DNA of 64,000 nucleotides, taken from contig CAJWBA010000004.1 in NCBI GenBank assembly GCA_913020155.1, positions 37,683 to 101,682 of the forward strand, in the 5' to 3' direction. Positions 27,786 through 36,515 of this stretch are shown here, piece by piece. This DNA comes from an uncultured Flavobacteriales bacterium (GTDB taxonomy: Bacteria; Bacteroidota; Bacteroidia; Flavobacteriales; Flavobacteriaceae). Position numbers and translations under genes: made by a program. The notes below the pieces were generated by a model that did no database searches, was not told the DNA's origin, and saw only the letters and a list, made by a program, of their open reading frames with translations. Position 1 is the first letter of the stretch, and every line of letters begins with the position of its first letter.

Positions 27786-28482
27786 ATATTTAGGCTTTTT
27801 TGCGGTGTCGTTTTTGTTGATGGGTTTTATTGTTTTTTCTCAATGGAGAAATGATCATCGAAAAATAGAACGTCTTGAGGTAACTTTCACAAATGACATA
27901 CATAATTTTTTGAATGTTGAAATGGTTGATAAATTGTTAATACAAAACGAACCGTTATCTCATATTGGATTAAAAGATACTTTAGCTTTGGTTACTATTG
28001 AGACTGAATTAGAAGCTTATAACGTTATTTTGAATGCTGAAGTGTTTATAACTCCAGCAAAATTAATGAGAGTTAATGTTGAAGAACGCACTCCCTTGAT
28101 TAGAATTATTGGGGAGAAATCTTTTTACGTGGACCTACAGGCGGTAAAAATTTCTCTTTCTGATAATTTTAGTGCACATGTCCCCCTTTTCTTTGGAAAT
28201 CCAAGTGATGAAAAAATTAAAGAGCTCGTTGTTTTAATACAGAAAGTGAATAAAGATGAATTTTTGAAAAGTCAAATAATAGAAATAGGAAACCAGAGAG
28301 GTAAGTATTTTTTTAAAATGCGCTCTTACGATTTTCTTGTTGAATGGGGAAATTTAAACTCCTTTGATCAAAAAGTAATGAAATTAAAAACATTTTGTAA
28401 GTATATGGATTCAATAGAGGAAAAAATAAATTTTACCAAAATAAATTTAAAGTATTATCAGCAAGTAATTGCGTCAAGTTGA
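27772..28482 (+). CDS. ftsQ: Cell division protein FtsQ/DivIB-like
   Basis: This 236-residue bitopic membrane protein has a membrane segment at about 5-22 (YLGFFAVSFLLMGFIVFS) and a periplasmic part that begins like a POTRA domain (IERLEVTFTNDIHNFLN). Conservation is weak, and the identification uses topology plus position between murC and ftsA. FtsQ connects early and late divisome proteins. RVNVEERTPLIRIIGE matches the turn after the POTRA domain. It overlaps murC by 14 bp and is 6 bp from ftsA. Confidence 0.85.
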   Translation: MKLHKYLGFFAVSFLLMGFIVFSQWRNDHRKIERLEVTFTNDIHNFLNVEMVDKLLIQNEPLSHIGLKDTLALVTIETELEAYNVILNAEVFITPAKLMRVNVEERTPLIRIIGEKSFYVDLQAVKISLSDNFSAHVPLFFGNPSDEKIKELVVLIQKVNKDEFLKSQIIEIGNQRGKYFFKMRSYDFLVEWGNLNSFDQKVMKLKTFCKYMDSIEEKINFTKINLKYYQQVIASS

Positions 28483-28488
28483 TTAGTT

Positions 28489-29802
28489 ATGAAAAACAAA
28501 AACATATCCGTCGGATTAGATATTGGTACTACAAAAATAGTTGCCATGGTCGGTCAAAAGAATGAATACGATAAAGTAGAAGTTCTTGGAATTGGTAAAT
28601 CAAAAAGTTTAGGTGTTCATCGGGGAGTTGTAAACAACATTACCCAGACCATTCAATCGATTCAAGCAGCTGTCACAGAAGCTGAGGCTAAGGCATCAGT
28701 TACTATTGACGAGGTTATCGTTGGGATAGCAGGTCAGCACATAAGAAGTCTTCAGCATAGCGACTACATAACTCGAGAAAATGCTGATGAAGTTATTAAC
28801 GAAGACGATATCGAAAAGCTAATCAATCAAGTTCACAAATTAGTGATGCTTCCTGGTGAAGAAATCATTCATGTTCTTCCGCAAGAGTTTAAGGTTGATG
28901 GTCAGGCGGAAATAAAAGAACCCATAGGTATGTATGGAGGTCGTTTGGAAGCTAATTTTCATGTTGTAGTCGGACAAGTTTCTTCTATTCGTAATATCGG
29001 GCGCTGTATCAAAAGCGCCGGGCTTACAATGGGTAAAGTAACCTTGGAGCCAATAGCATCTTCTGACGCTGTTTTAAGTCAAGAAGAAAAAGAAGCAGGT
29101 GTTGCATTGATTGATATCGGAGGTGGAACAACAGACTTAGCTATTTTTAAAGATGGTATTATTCGTCACACAGCAGTAATTCCCTTTGGCGGAAATATAA
29201 TTACCGAAGACGTAAAAGAAGGCTGTTCTATTATTAATAAACAAGCCGAACTTTTAAAAGTAAAATTTGGATCTGCATGGCCAGGTGAAAATAAAGAAAC
29301 AGAAATAGTTTCAATTCCAGGATTGAGAGGTAGAGAACCCAAAGAAATTTCTTTAAAAACACTTTCTAAAATAATTAATGCCCGGGTAATAGAAATTATT
29401 GAACAGGCTTTTTTGGAAATTAAAAATTATGGACACGAGGAACAGAAGAAAAAGCTAATTGCAGGAATTGTACTTACGGGTGGTGGTAGCCAACTAAAAC
29501 ATTTGAAGCAATTGGTAGAGTACATTACTGGAATGGATACCCGTGTTGGATATCCCAATGAACACTTGGCAGGTGACTCCGATACTATTACTGCAAGTCC
29601 AACTTTTTCAACGGCAGTAGGTTTATTGATGAATGCATTGGAAAACAGTTCTCCTGAAGTGGATGAGGTTGATTCAGAGTCGAATGAAGATCATCTAAAT
29701 GAAGGAGTTGATCAGATTGAATCTAGACGAGAATTCATTGAAAGAAAATCGATTTTTGAAAAATGGACCGATAAGTTCAAAGAATTTTTGGATAAAGCAT
29801 AG
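28489..29802 (+). CDS. ftsA: Cell division protein FtsA
   Basis: FtsA is the actin-like protein that tethers FtsZ to the membrane. The 437-residue protein has the phosphate 1 motif VGLDIGTTKIVAMVG at the N-terminus, the SHS2 domain around residues 85-165, phosphate 2 ALIDIGGGTTDLAIF near residue 206 and the adenosine motif GIVLTGGGSQLKHL near residue 327. An acidic linker follows, then an amphipathic C-terminal helix (FEKWTDKFKEFLDKA) that probably binds the membrane. Confidence 0.95.
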   Translation: MKNKNISVGLDIGTTKIVAMVGQKNEYDKVEVLGIGKSKSLGVHRGVVNNITQTIQSIQAAVTEAEAKASVTIDEVIVGIAGQHIRSLQHSDYITRENADEVINEDDIEKLINQVHKLVMLPGEEIIHVLPQEFKVDGQAEIKEPIGMYGGRLEANFHVVVGQVSSIRNIGRCIKSAGLTMGKVTLEPIASSDAVLSQEEKEAGVALIDIGGGTTDLAIFKDGIIRHTAVIPFGGNIITEDVKEGCSIINKQAELLKVKFGSAWPGENKETEIVSIPGLRGREPKEISLKTLSKIINARVIEIIEQAFLEIKNYGHEEQKKKLIAGIVLTGGGSQLKHLKQLVEYITGMDTRVGYPNEHLAGDSDTITASPTFSTAVGLLMNALENSSPEVDEVDSESNEDHLNEGVDQIESRREFIERKSIFEKWTDKFKEFLDKA

Positions 29803-29819
29803 CATAATAATTAAAGCAT

Positions 29820-31844
29820 ATGGACACATTTACAACTGACATAAATTTTGATCTCCCCAAAAATAAAAGTAATGTGATAAAGGTTATTGGCGTGGGTGGA
29901 GGAGGAAGTAACGCAATCAATTACATGTTCCAACAAGGAATCATGGGAGTTGATTTTGTTGTTTGCAATACGGATGCTCAAGCTTTGGAAAAGAGTACGG
30001 TTCCCATCAAAATTCAGTTAGGAGCATCTCTAACGGAGGGCTTAGGAGCAGGGGCAAACCCTGATGTGGGTAGGCAATCTGCCCAAGAGAGTTATGATGA
30101 CCTTTATACACTTTTATCTACACAAACTAAAATGGTTTTTATTACAGCAGGAATGGGTGGAGGTACCGGAACAGGTGCTGCTCCTATTATTGCTCGGATG
30201 GCCAAGGATCTTGATGTTTTAACCGTTGGGATTGTTACAATGCCCTTTCAGTTTGAAGGAAAAATAAGGCAGGAACAGGCTCAGAAAGGATTAGAGGAAT
30301 TAAAGAATAATGTAGACTCTTTAATCGTCATCAATAATAATAAACTCAGAGAAGTTTATGGAAACCTGGGCTTTAAAGCTGGTTTTTCAAAAGCAGATGA
30401 AGTTTTAGCCACAGCAGCTCGAGGAATTGCAGAAGTAATTACACATCATTACACACAAAACATTGACCTTAAAGATGCCAAAACAGTTTTAACCAATAGC
30501 GGTTCAGCAATTATGGGATCGGCAAGTGCCTCTGGTGCTAATCGAGCGCAAGAGTCAATTGTTAAAGCATTAGATTCTCCGCTGCTGAATGATAATAAAA
30601 TTACAGGGTGTCAAAATGTGTTACTACTCATAGTTTCTGGATCTGAAGAAATTACCATTGATGAAATCGGAGAAATTAATGATTTTATTCAGTCAGAAGC
30701 GGGGAATAATACCAACATCATAATGGGTGTTGGTGAAGATCAGGAATTAGGAGATAGTATTTCGGTTACCATAATAGCAACTGGTTTTAACTCCGATCAG
30801 CAGTATGAAATTGTAAATACGCAGGCCAAAAAAGTTATCCATACCTTAGAAGAAGACCAGCCTTTTGTTCATGATTTAACCGAAAAAACAGAATCAGCTG
30901 AAGCATTTTCTTCTCCCATAGCTGAAGTTGAAACCGAACCTGTTATCAAGTATTCATTAGAAGATGATTTAGAGGAGGAAGAAACTCAATCTGCTATGGA
31001 GCAAGAACTTGTTATTCAAGAAGCTCCAGAAGATTCCACTAAAATCCTTTTAACAGAAGAATTGATGGATCTTGAGGTGGTTTTTGAGCAAGTAAATGGT
31101 AATGTCTTTTCTAATGAAGATATTTTGGTCGAAGAAAAACCAGCAGAGGCGGATGTTTTTGAAACTTTTGTTGCTTCTGAAGAATCTGATGATGCACCTC
31201 AAGAGGAAGAGTTTATCATCAATGAAATTCCAACGAATATTCGAGACATCGAAGTTGTAAAACCCGAACACATTTCAACCGAACAAGAAAAGCAAATTCA
31301 ATTTGAGTTTGATATGCCCCTTATGTCAGTTGATTTACCTTTCAATGAGTCCAGTCAAGATATAGTAGAACCCAAGCTTAGTAATGATCTTGAAGGGATT
31401 TTGGATGAAACAACTCCAGAAGAAGTTTCAACAGTATTTCAATTAGAGGAGGAAGAGTTGGAAGAGATTTCAATTCCTGAAAGTGAGTTGGATTTTGAGG
31501 AAATTGATGTAGAGTTTAAAATTGTGAATCAAGAAGAAGAGCAAGAGGTTGAACCTATTTCTGATTTCTCGGATGTAAATCCTTTTGATCGTTCAATCCA
31601 AGATAGTGTTAGCGTTGAAAATAATAAAAGAAAGGAACAATTGAAAAAATTCAACTACACCTTTAAAAACAATATTAATAGAATCGAAGAAATGGAAAAG
31701 CAACCGGCTTACAAGCGTATGGGCTTCGATTTAGATGCTGCTCCTGAGGATGATGGAAAATCACAAACCTCAGTCGATACCGACAGTAATGATGATATTC
31801 AATTCCGTTCAAATAATTCTTTCTTACACGATAACGTTGATTAA
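29820..31844 (+). CDS. ftsZ: Cell division GTPase FtsZ with long acidic linker
   Basis: FtsZ forms the division ring. The GTPase core covers residues about 15-330: IKVIGVGGGGSNAIN, then the tubulin signature GMGGGTGTGAAPI near residue 113 and the T7-loop region NNVDSLIVINNNKL. Residues about 335-610 form a long, acidic, low-complexity linker rich in Glu and Asp. The protein ends with a conserved-looking segment (EMEKQPAYKRMGFDLD) and the tail SNNSFLHDNVD. At 674 residues it is far longer than E. coli FtsZ (383), but this is normal for Flavobacteriia. It closes the dcw cluster. Confidence 0.96.
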   Translation: MDTFTTDINFDLPKNKSNVIKVIGVGGGGSNAINYMFQQGIMGVDFVVCNTDAQALEKSTVPIKIQLGASLTEGLGAGANPDVGRQSAQESYDDLYTLLSTQTKMVFITAGMGGGTGTGAAPIIARMAKDLDVLTVGIVTMPFQFEGKIRQEQAQKGLEELKNNVDSLIVINNNKLREVYGNLGFKAGFSKADEVLATAARGIAEVITHHYTQNIDLKDAKTVLTNSGSAIMGSASASGANRAQESIVKALDSPLLNDNKITGCQNVLLLIVSGSEEITIDEIGEINDFIQSEAGNNTNIIMGVGEDQELGDSISVTIIATGFNSDQQYEIVNTQAKKVIHTLEEDQPFVHDLTEKTESAEAFSSPIAEVETEPVIKYSLEDDLEEEETQSAMEQELVIQEAPEDSTKILLTEELMDLEVVFEQVNGNVFSNEDILVEEKPAEADVFETFVASEESDDAPQEEEFIINEIPTNIRDIEVVKPEHISTEQEKQIQFEFDMPLMSVDLPFNESSQDIVEPKLSNDLEGILDETTPEEVSTVFQLEEEELEEISIPESELDFEEIDVEFKIVNQEEEQEVEPISDFSDVNPFDRSIQDSVSVENNKRKEQLKKFNYTFKNNINRIEEMEKQPAYKRMGFDLDAAPEDDGKSQTSVDTDSNDDIQFRSNNSFLHDNVD

Positions 31845-31853
31845 ATAAAAAAT

Positions 31854-32306
31854 ATGTCCGCATTACATAACCTAACAAACGAAATAAAAGAAGCAATGAA
31901 AGCTAAAAATACATTAGCATTGGAAGCCTTACGAGCAATTAAATCTGCTGTTTTACTTCAAAAAAGTGAAGCTGGAGCTACCGATGGAATGACTGATGAT
32001 CAAGAAATCAAATTGCTTCAAAAATTAGTAAAGCAACGCCGTGAAAGTGCTGCAATTTATAGAAAGCAAAACCGTGCTGATCTTTCAGAACCTGAAGAAG
32101 CACAGGCAGAAATCATAGCCCGTTTTTTACCAGAACAACTTTCAGAAGAGGAAGTAGGGAAGATTATTGAGTCAATCATTACTCAATTGGGAGCAAGCAG
32201 CATGAAAGATATGGGGAAAGTTATGGGTATGGCAAGTAATCAGCTTGCTGGAAAAGCCGATGGTAAGACCATATCTACTCTTGTAAAACAAAAGCTTTCT
32301 TCTTAG
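31854..32306 (+). CDS. GatB/YqeY-domain protein
   Basis: This 150-residue protein is almost wholly a YqeY domain, the helical tRNA-contacting domain found at the end of GatB. Typical blocks are the N-terminal TLALEALRAIKSAVLLQKSE, then LVKQRRESAAIYRKQNRADL and IARFLPEQLSEEE, and finally MGKVMGMASNQLAGKADG. Free-standing YqeY proteins are widespread; the function is not firmly known, possibly in tRNA-dependent amidation. It lies 9 bp after ftsZ and is probably co-transcribed. Confidence 0.88.
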   Translation: MSALHNLTNEIKEAMKAKNTLALEALRAIKSAVLLQKSEAGATDGMTDDQEIKLLQKLVKQRRESAAIYRKQNRADLSEPEEAQAEIIARFLPEQLSEEEVGKIIESIITQLGASSMKDMGKVMGMASNQLAGKADGKTISTLVKQKLSS

Positions 32307-32386
32307 AAGCCAGTAAATTTTTATCGAAAAGAAATCTCTGCTAATTCAAATGATTGCATTTATCTTACTATTTTAGCTTTTCTAAA

Positions 32387-32460
32387 GGCCCAGTAGTTCA
32401 ACTGGATAGAATATCAGATTTCGGCTCTGAGGGTTAGGGGTTCGAATCCTCTCTGGGTCA
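32387..32460 (+). tRNA. tRNA-Arg (anticodon TCG)
   Basis: A complete cloverleaf can be drawn. The acceptor stem GGCCCAG pairs with CTGGGTC (one G-T), with discriminator A. The D stem is GTTC/GAAT, and the anticodon stem is TCAGA/TCTGA with loop TTTCGGC, anticodon TCG. The variable loop has 5 bases, and the T arm is AGGGG/CCTCT with loop TTCGAAT. TCG reads CGN arginine codons, chiefly CGA and CGG. The CCA end is not encoded. Confidence 0.95.
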
Positions 32461-32473
32461 CTTTTTAAGCTTT

Positions 32474-32501
32474 AAAAAACCCTTACTTATGAGGGTTTTT
32501 T
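32474..32501. terminator. Bidirectional terminator after tRNA-Arg and the DUF1338 gene
   Basis: AAAAACCCT and AGGGTTTTT form a 9-bp stem around an 8-base loop, with T-runs usable on both strands. It follows the tRNA by 14 bp on the plus strand. The stop codon of the leftward DUF1338 gene lies inside the loop. Confidence 0.85.
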
Positions 32502-33398
32502 CGTTTGTTTCATAAAAGTACTTTCAAAGATTTTATCTGCATTTGCAGTCTCAAATCCATCTCTTCTGTGATTTGTCAAGATTTGATCTTGATTAAGATT
32601 TTGAAATTCAGGCAATATTTTACGTTCAGCAAACTCAACATAACTACCAGCAATTTCTTTTATTTTATGATCTGAAAAGTCAGCCATGATCATTTCGGCA
32701 ACAGAGCTACTTTGTAGTAAAAGTCCATCTTTACTGGTTTTTATTATTCCTCCAGCATCATTTAGTTTAATTCCAAGATCAATCAAAAACTCATTGAATC
32801 TTTGGAGTCTATCAAATCCTTCTGGTAATTCATGAACACTGATGGTGTAGTGATTCAAATAATACCGATTGTAGATTACCCAAGCTGCATATTCACTTTC
32901 ATTCAACAGCGTATCAAAATCTTTTAAGTTAGGGAGTTCCCAAAGGGGCTTCTCAAAAAAACCAATTATCTCTGAGGCGTTGTTTAAGTCTAGGTTATTT
33001 AAAGGATCCTGAATAATTGAATGGGTGTATTTCCGAATTATTTGTTGAGCAGTTTCACTCAATTCGTTTACTCGAAGTTCACTTATGAAAATCCGAGGTA
33101 AATTGGGTTTAGGGGGAGCATACCAATAGGCATTTAATTTTTTTGCTTCAAAAGAATAAAAATCTTTTTTGTGATAACCGTGTTTTAAAAATATTTTTTC
33201 GAATGACTTGATCCCTAGGTTTGGAACTCCAAGTGTTCTAAAAGCTACATGATCATTTATGATGTCTTCTTGAGAGGATACCCAACCTCTTTTGATCATT
33301 GCATTGGTGATTTTCTGTACGTCGGGGACACGCTCAAAATAGGTTTTGAAAAGACCATTTAAAATAGCATCTAATGTAGATTTTTTAGAAAAAAACAT
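32487..33398 (-). CDS. DUF1338 protein (2-oxoadipate dioxygenase/decarboxylase family)
   Basis: This 303-residue protein belongs to the DUF1338 family, whose characterised bacterial member HglS (YdcJ type) turns 2-oxoadipate into D-2-hydroxyglutarate in lysine breakdown using Fe(II) and oxygen. The fold resembles a vicinal-oxygen-chelate enzyme. Likely metal ligands are H50 in NDHVAFRTLG, a His in YLNHYTISVHELPEG and a Glu in SSSVAEMIMADFSD. No other lysine-degradation gene is nearby, so the substrate here is open. Its stop codon sits in a terminator loop. Confidence 0.75.
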   Translation of the reverse strand: MFFSKKSTLDAILNGLFKTYFERVPDVQKITNAMIKRGWVSSQEDIINDHVAFRTLGVPNLGIKSFEKIFLKHGYHKKDFYSFEAKKLNAYWYAPPKPNLPRIFISELRVNELSETAQQIIRKYTHSIIQDPLNNLDLNNASEIIGFFEKPLWELPNLKDFDTLLNESEYAAWVIYNRYYLNHYTISVHELPEGFDRLQRFNEFLIDLGIKLNDAGGIIKTSKDGLLLQSSSVAEMIMADFSDHKIKEIAGSYVEFAERKILPEFQNLNQDQILTNHRRDGFETANADKIFESTFMKQTKKPS

Positions 33399-33512
33399 AG
33401 TTTATTCTGGGTTTAAATTTTAGTTAAAATGCTTTTCTCTAGTAAATGTAATATAAACTTTTAAATGGCGAATAAACTTTGTAAGTTTAAACTTTAAATT
33501 TAATTGGTGATC

Positions 33513-34103
33513 ATGAAAAATACATCAACTATTATTATTGTCTTTTTTTTGTTGATTTCTTCATGTTCTGGAAGTGGTAATGGAATAAAAGCGAAGAAAA
33601 TTGGAGATGGAGTGTATGAGCAAAGAGGTTGGATTTTTGACCTCAAACAACTTCCCGATGGTGAGGATATTGTACCCTATTATACAGTTGGAAAATTATC
33701 TTCAAACGTAATATCTTCAACTGGACCCGATGGTTCTGTAATCGAAATGGGAGTGACCTTTAATTTTAAGATTGGGAAAAATGGTTCTGATGAAGGCAAA
33801 ATCACTGGGGCTTATTTTGAGTCTACATCTACCAATGAAGATGAATTTAAATTTCCACGTTGTTTGAGTATTTGTCCCATAAATATCGAAATTTTAGACT
33901 CCCTTGGAACAGTTCAGACAAAATCTAAGTACTCTCGAAATAACGTTTTTCAGATGCAAATTGAAGATGATGTTATCAATAAACTGGCATTAGAGAGAAA
34001 AGTTATTCGAGTTAGAATACCCGTATCTGCCAGAAAACAGAATACAACTTTCGAATGGTTCAACATGGATTTCTCGGACTACATTTCTGAATTAAATTTT
34101 TAG
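33513..34103 (+). CDS. Lipoprotein of unknown function
   Basis: From the ATG at 33513 this is a 196-residue lipoprotein: signal MKNTSTIIIVFFLLISSC with a lipobox ending in Cys at about residue 18, followed by SGSGNG, a flexible linker. The mature part is mostly beta-like with motifs such as VYEQRGWIFDLKQLPDGED and FKFPRCLSICPINIEILD. I do not recognise a family. An upstream in-frame TTG at 33504 is a less likely start. It is divergent from the DUF1338 gene (114 bp gap) and converges with nadC with a 4-bp overlap of stops. Confidence 0.7.
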   Translation: MKNTSTIIIVFFLLISSCSGSGNGIKAKKIGDGVYEQRGWIFDLKQLPDGEDIVPYYTVGKLSSNVISSTGPDGSVIEMGVTFNFKIGKNGSDEGKITGAYFESTSTNEDEFKFPRCLSICPINIEILDSLGTVQTKSKYSRNNVFQMQIEDDVINKLALERKVIRVRIPVSARKQNTTFEWFNMDFSDYISELNF

Positions 34104-34972
34104 ATAGCTTTTAAGCTCAAGTCGATGTTTTGAGCTGAATGTGTTATTGCACCCAAGGAAACGTAGTTAATACCTGTTTCTGCTATCTTAACGATCGTCT
34201 CTTTTGTTATGTTTCCAGATGCTTCAGTAGCAATTTTTCCATTGATTAATTTTAAAGCACGCTTAATTTCATTTGAATTCATGTTGTCTAATAAAATACG
34301 GTGAATCCAAGGAAACTTTAAGCAAGTTTTTATTTCATCTTCGTTTCTTACCTCAATAATCACGGGAATATTTAAATTTTGATTCTCCAAGTATTTTTTT
34401 GTCTTGGTAAGTGCTTTGTCTACAGAGCCGCAAAAATCTACATGATTATCTTTAATCATAATCATATCAAATAGCCCCATTCGATGATTTTCTCCACCTC
34501 CAATATGTACCGCCCATTTTTCTGGATACCTAAAATTGGGTGTTGTTTTTCGGGTGTCTAAAAGTTTACAGTTTGTGTGCTTTATTAATGAAGCAGTTTG
34601 TTTTGTTAAAGATGCAATCCCACTCATTCGTTGCATACAATTCAAAATCAGACGCTCAATAGCTAGTAATTCAAGTTGGGGTCCTTCGACTGAAAAAATA
34701 ATATCCCCTGGATTTACTGCCGAACCGTCATTGATTTTAGTTTCGAACTTGAAATTATTATTTTTTGTTTTAAAAATATATTCGGTAAGTTCTACTCCTG
34801 CAATTACTCCAGGTTCTTTTACCAAAAGCTGGGCTTTACTTGTGAGATCATTTGATAGACAAGACCTGCTGGTATGATCTACATCTCCAAGATCTTCTGC
34901 AAAAGCTGAAGTAATGAAGCGATCGATTTCTGTTTTGTATTTACTTAGAAAAGATTCTTTAGACATAGTCAT
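34100..34972 (-). CDS. nadC: Quinolinate phosphoribosyltransferase
   Basis: NadC converts quinolinate and PRPP to nicotinate mononucleotide, the third step of de novo NAD synthesis. The 290-residue protein has LLDTRKTTPNFRYPEKWAV near residue 138, GGGENHRMGLFDMIMIKDNH near residue 161, and the C-terminal barrel strands IEVRNEDEIKTCL, RILLDNMN, TEASGNIT and YVSLGAITHSA. It is the last gene of nadA-nadB-nadC. ATG 34972 overlaps nadB by 14 bp; ATG 34966 is an alternative. Confidence 0.95.
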   Translation of the reverse strand: MTMSKESFLSKYKTEIDRFITSAFAEDLGDVDHTSRSCLSNDLTSKAQLLVKEPGVIAGVELTEYIFKTKNNNFKFETKINDGSAVNPGDIIFSVEGPQLELLAIERLILNCMQRMSGIASLTKQTASLIKHTNCKLLDTRKTTPNFRYPEKWAVHIGGGENHRMGLFDMIMIKDNHVDFCGSVDKALTKTKKYLENQNLNIPVIIEVRNEDEIKTCLKFPWIHRILLDNMNSNEIKRALKLINGKIATEASGNITKETIVKIAETGINYVSLGAITHSAQNIDLSLKAI

Positions 34973-36515
34973 TGTTGAAAAAAACTCCTTTATTTTCTTT
35001 GATTTGTTGAGCTTGGTTGATCAAAAGATAGGCTACACTTACCATGTTTCTCAGTTCACATAGTTTAGGCGTAAGTTTATTTTGCTGATAGAGCTCTAAA
35101 GTATCTTGGTAAAGTACACTCATTTCCTCAGAGGCTTTTTGTAATCCCATAGTTGTTTTAAAGATACCTACTTTTTTACTCATTACTTTTTGTAATTTCA
35201 GGCAGAGTTGATGGGTTTTTTTGAGCTTTTGGTTTGAAGAATATTCTTGTCCATCCCATTCTGGGATATTATAATAAAAAGAGTCTTCCATGAGTGAGTT
35301 GCTGAGCTCTTGAACAGAAAACAAGGCTGCTCTGTGTGCAAAAACAATTGATTCTAATAGTGAATTTGATGCTAGTCGATTGGCTCCGTGAAGTCCAGTG
35401 TAACTGCACTCACCAATTGCAAACAAACCTTTTAAGCTTGATTCTCCGTTAGAATCAACTTCAATACCACCACAGCTGTAGTGAGCAGCAGGTACAACAG
35501 AAATCATTTGTTTTAAAGGATTGATTCCAATTGACATACAAGTGTCGTAAATCATAGGGAAATGGGCTAAAAATTCCTTGTTATCAATTTGGGTAGCATC
35601 TAAAAAAACATAATCTTCATTTCGAGAAAGCATTTCATTTGCAATTGCTCTTGAAACAATATCTCTGGGTGCAAGTTCTCCTCGTTTATCGTAGTTCAAC
35701 ATAAAACGTTCCCCATTTTGATTCTTGAGATAACCACCCGACCCTCGCAGGGCTTCGGTAATTAGAAAAGTTTCTCCATTAACTTTGGGTCGAAGTGCAG
35801 TTGGATGGAATTGAATGTATGGTAATCCCTTGATTCTTACTTTGGCTCTGTAGGCGGCACCTAATCCATCTCCTGTTGCAACTTTTGGGTTGGTTGTAAA
35901 CTCATACAATTGCCCGGCTCCACCTGTTGAAAGTACAGTTAATTTTGATGTAAGGGTAATTACTTCTTGATCGATAGTAGAAATGATGTAAGCTCCATAA
36001 CACCTTTGATGATTTGTTTTGGTATGATGATCCGTTATGAGGTCAACTAAAATATGATTCTCAAAATATTGAATTGAATCAATTGTTTTTATGTGATTAA
36101 TTAATGCCCGCTGAATCTCTGATCCCGAATGATCTTTGTAATGAACTATCCTATTTTCGGAATGCCCACCCTCCTTTACAAGGTCTAGTTCATTTCTTTT
36201 TTTGGTATCGAAAGCAGTCCCCCATTGGATCAACTCATTTACACGTTCGTTACCTTCTTTGACAACAAAATTGATGATCTCTAAATCGCCTTGATAATCT
36301 CCCGCAATGAAAGTGTCCTCAATATGCTTTTCAAATGAATCTTTTTTAAAATTGGATACTACAGCAATTCCTCCTTGAGCGTATCGGGTATTTCCCTCCA
36401 TCAAATCTTCTTTACAGATTAGTGTAATTTTCGTTGAAGGTGATTTTATGGATAATTTAATTGCATAGGAAAGTCCAGAAATCCCAGTTCCAATAACAAG
36501 TATATCTGTATTCAT
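34959..36515 (-). CDS. nadB: L-aspartate oxidase
   Basis: NadB oxidises L-aspartate to iminoaspartate with FAD, feeding NadA. The 518-residue protein has the Rossmann FAD motif VIGTGISGLSYAIKL (G9, G11, G14), YAQGGIAVVSN near residue 46, HSENRIVHYKDHSG with catalytic-region residues near 118, LSTGGAGQLYEFTTNP, QFHPTALRP near residue 237 and a C-terminal GANRLASNSLLESIVFAHRA. The stop overlaps nadC, and the start is adjacent to the nadA stop with no gap. Confidence 0.95.
   Translation of the reverse strand: MNTDILVIGTGISGLSYAIKLSIKSPSTKITLICKEDLMEGNTRYAQGGIAVVSNFKKDSFEKHIEDTFIAGDYQGDLEIINFVVKEGNERVNELIQWGTAFDTKKRNELDLVKEGGHSENRIVHYKDHSGSEIQRALINHIKTIDSIQYFENHILVDLITDHHTKTNHQRCYGAYIISTIDQEVITLTSKLTVLSTGGAGQLYEFTTNPKVATGDGLGAAYRAKVRIKGLPYIQFHPTALRPKVNGETFLITEALRGSGGYLKNQNGERFMLNYDKRGELAPRDIVSRAIANEMLSRNEDYVFLDATQIDNKEFLAHFPMIYDTCMSIGINPLKQMISVVPAAHYSCGGIEVDSNGESSLKGLFAIGECSYTGLHGANRLASNSLLESIVFAHRAALFSVQELSNSLMEDSFYYNIPEWDGQEYSSNQKLKKTHQLCLKLQKVMSKKVGIFKTTMGLQKASEEMSVLYQDTLELYQQNKLTPKLCELRNMVSVAYLLINQAQQIKENKGVFFNNDYV

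Noticed and set aside
33480..33490. Possible -7 box TAAACTTTG before the lipoprotein gene
   Set aside because: It has three rather than two bases between TA and TTTG, and no -33 element.
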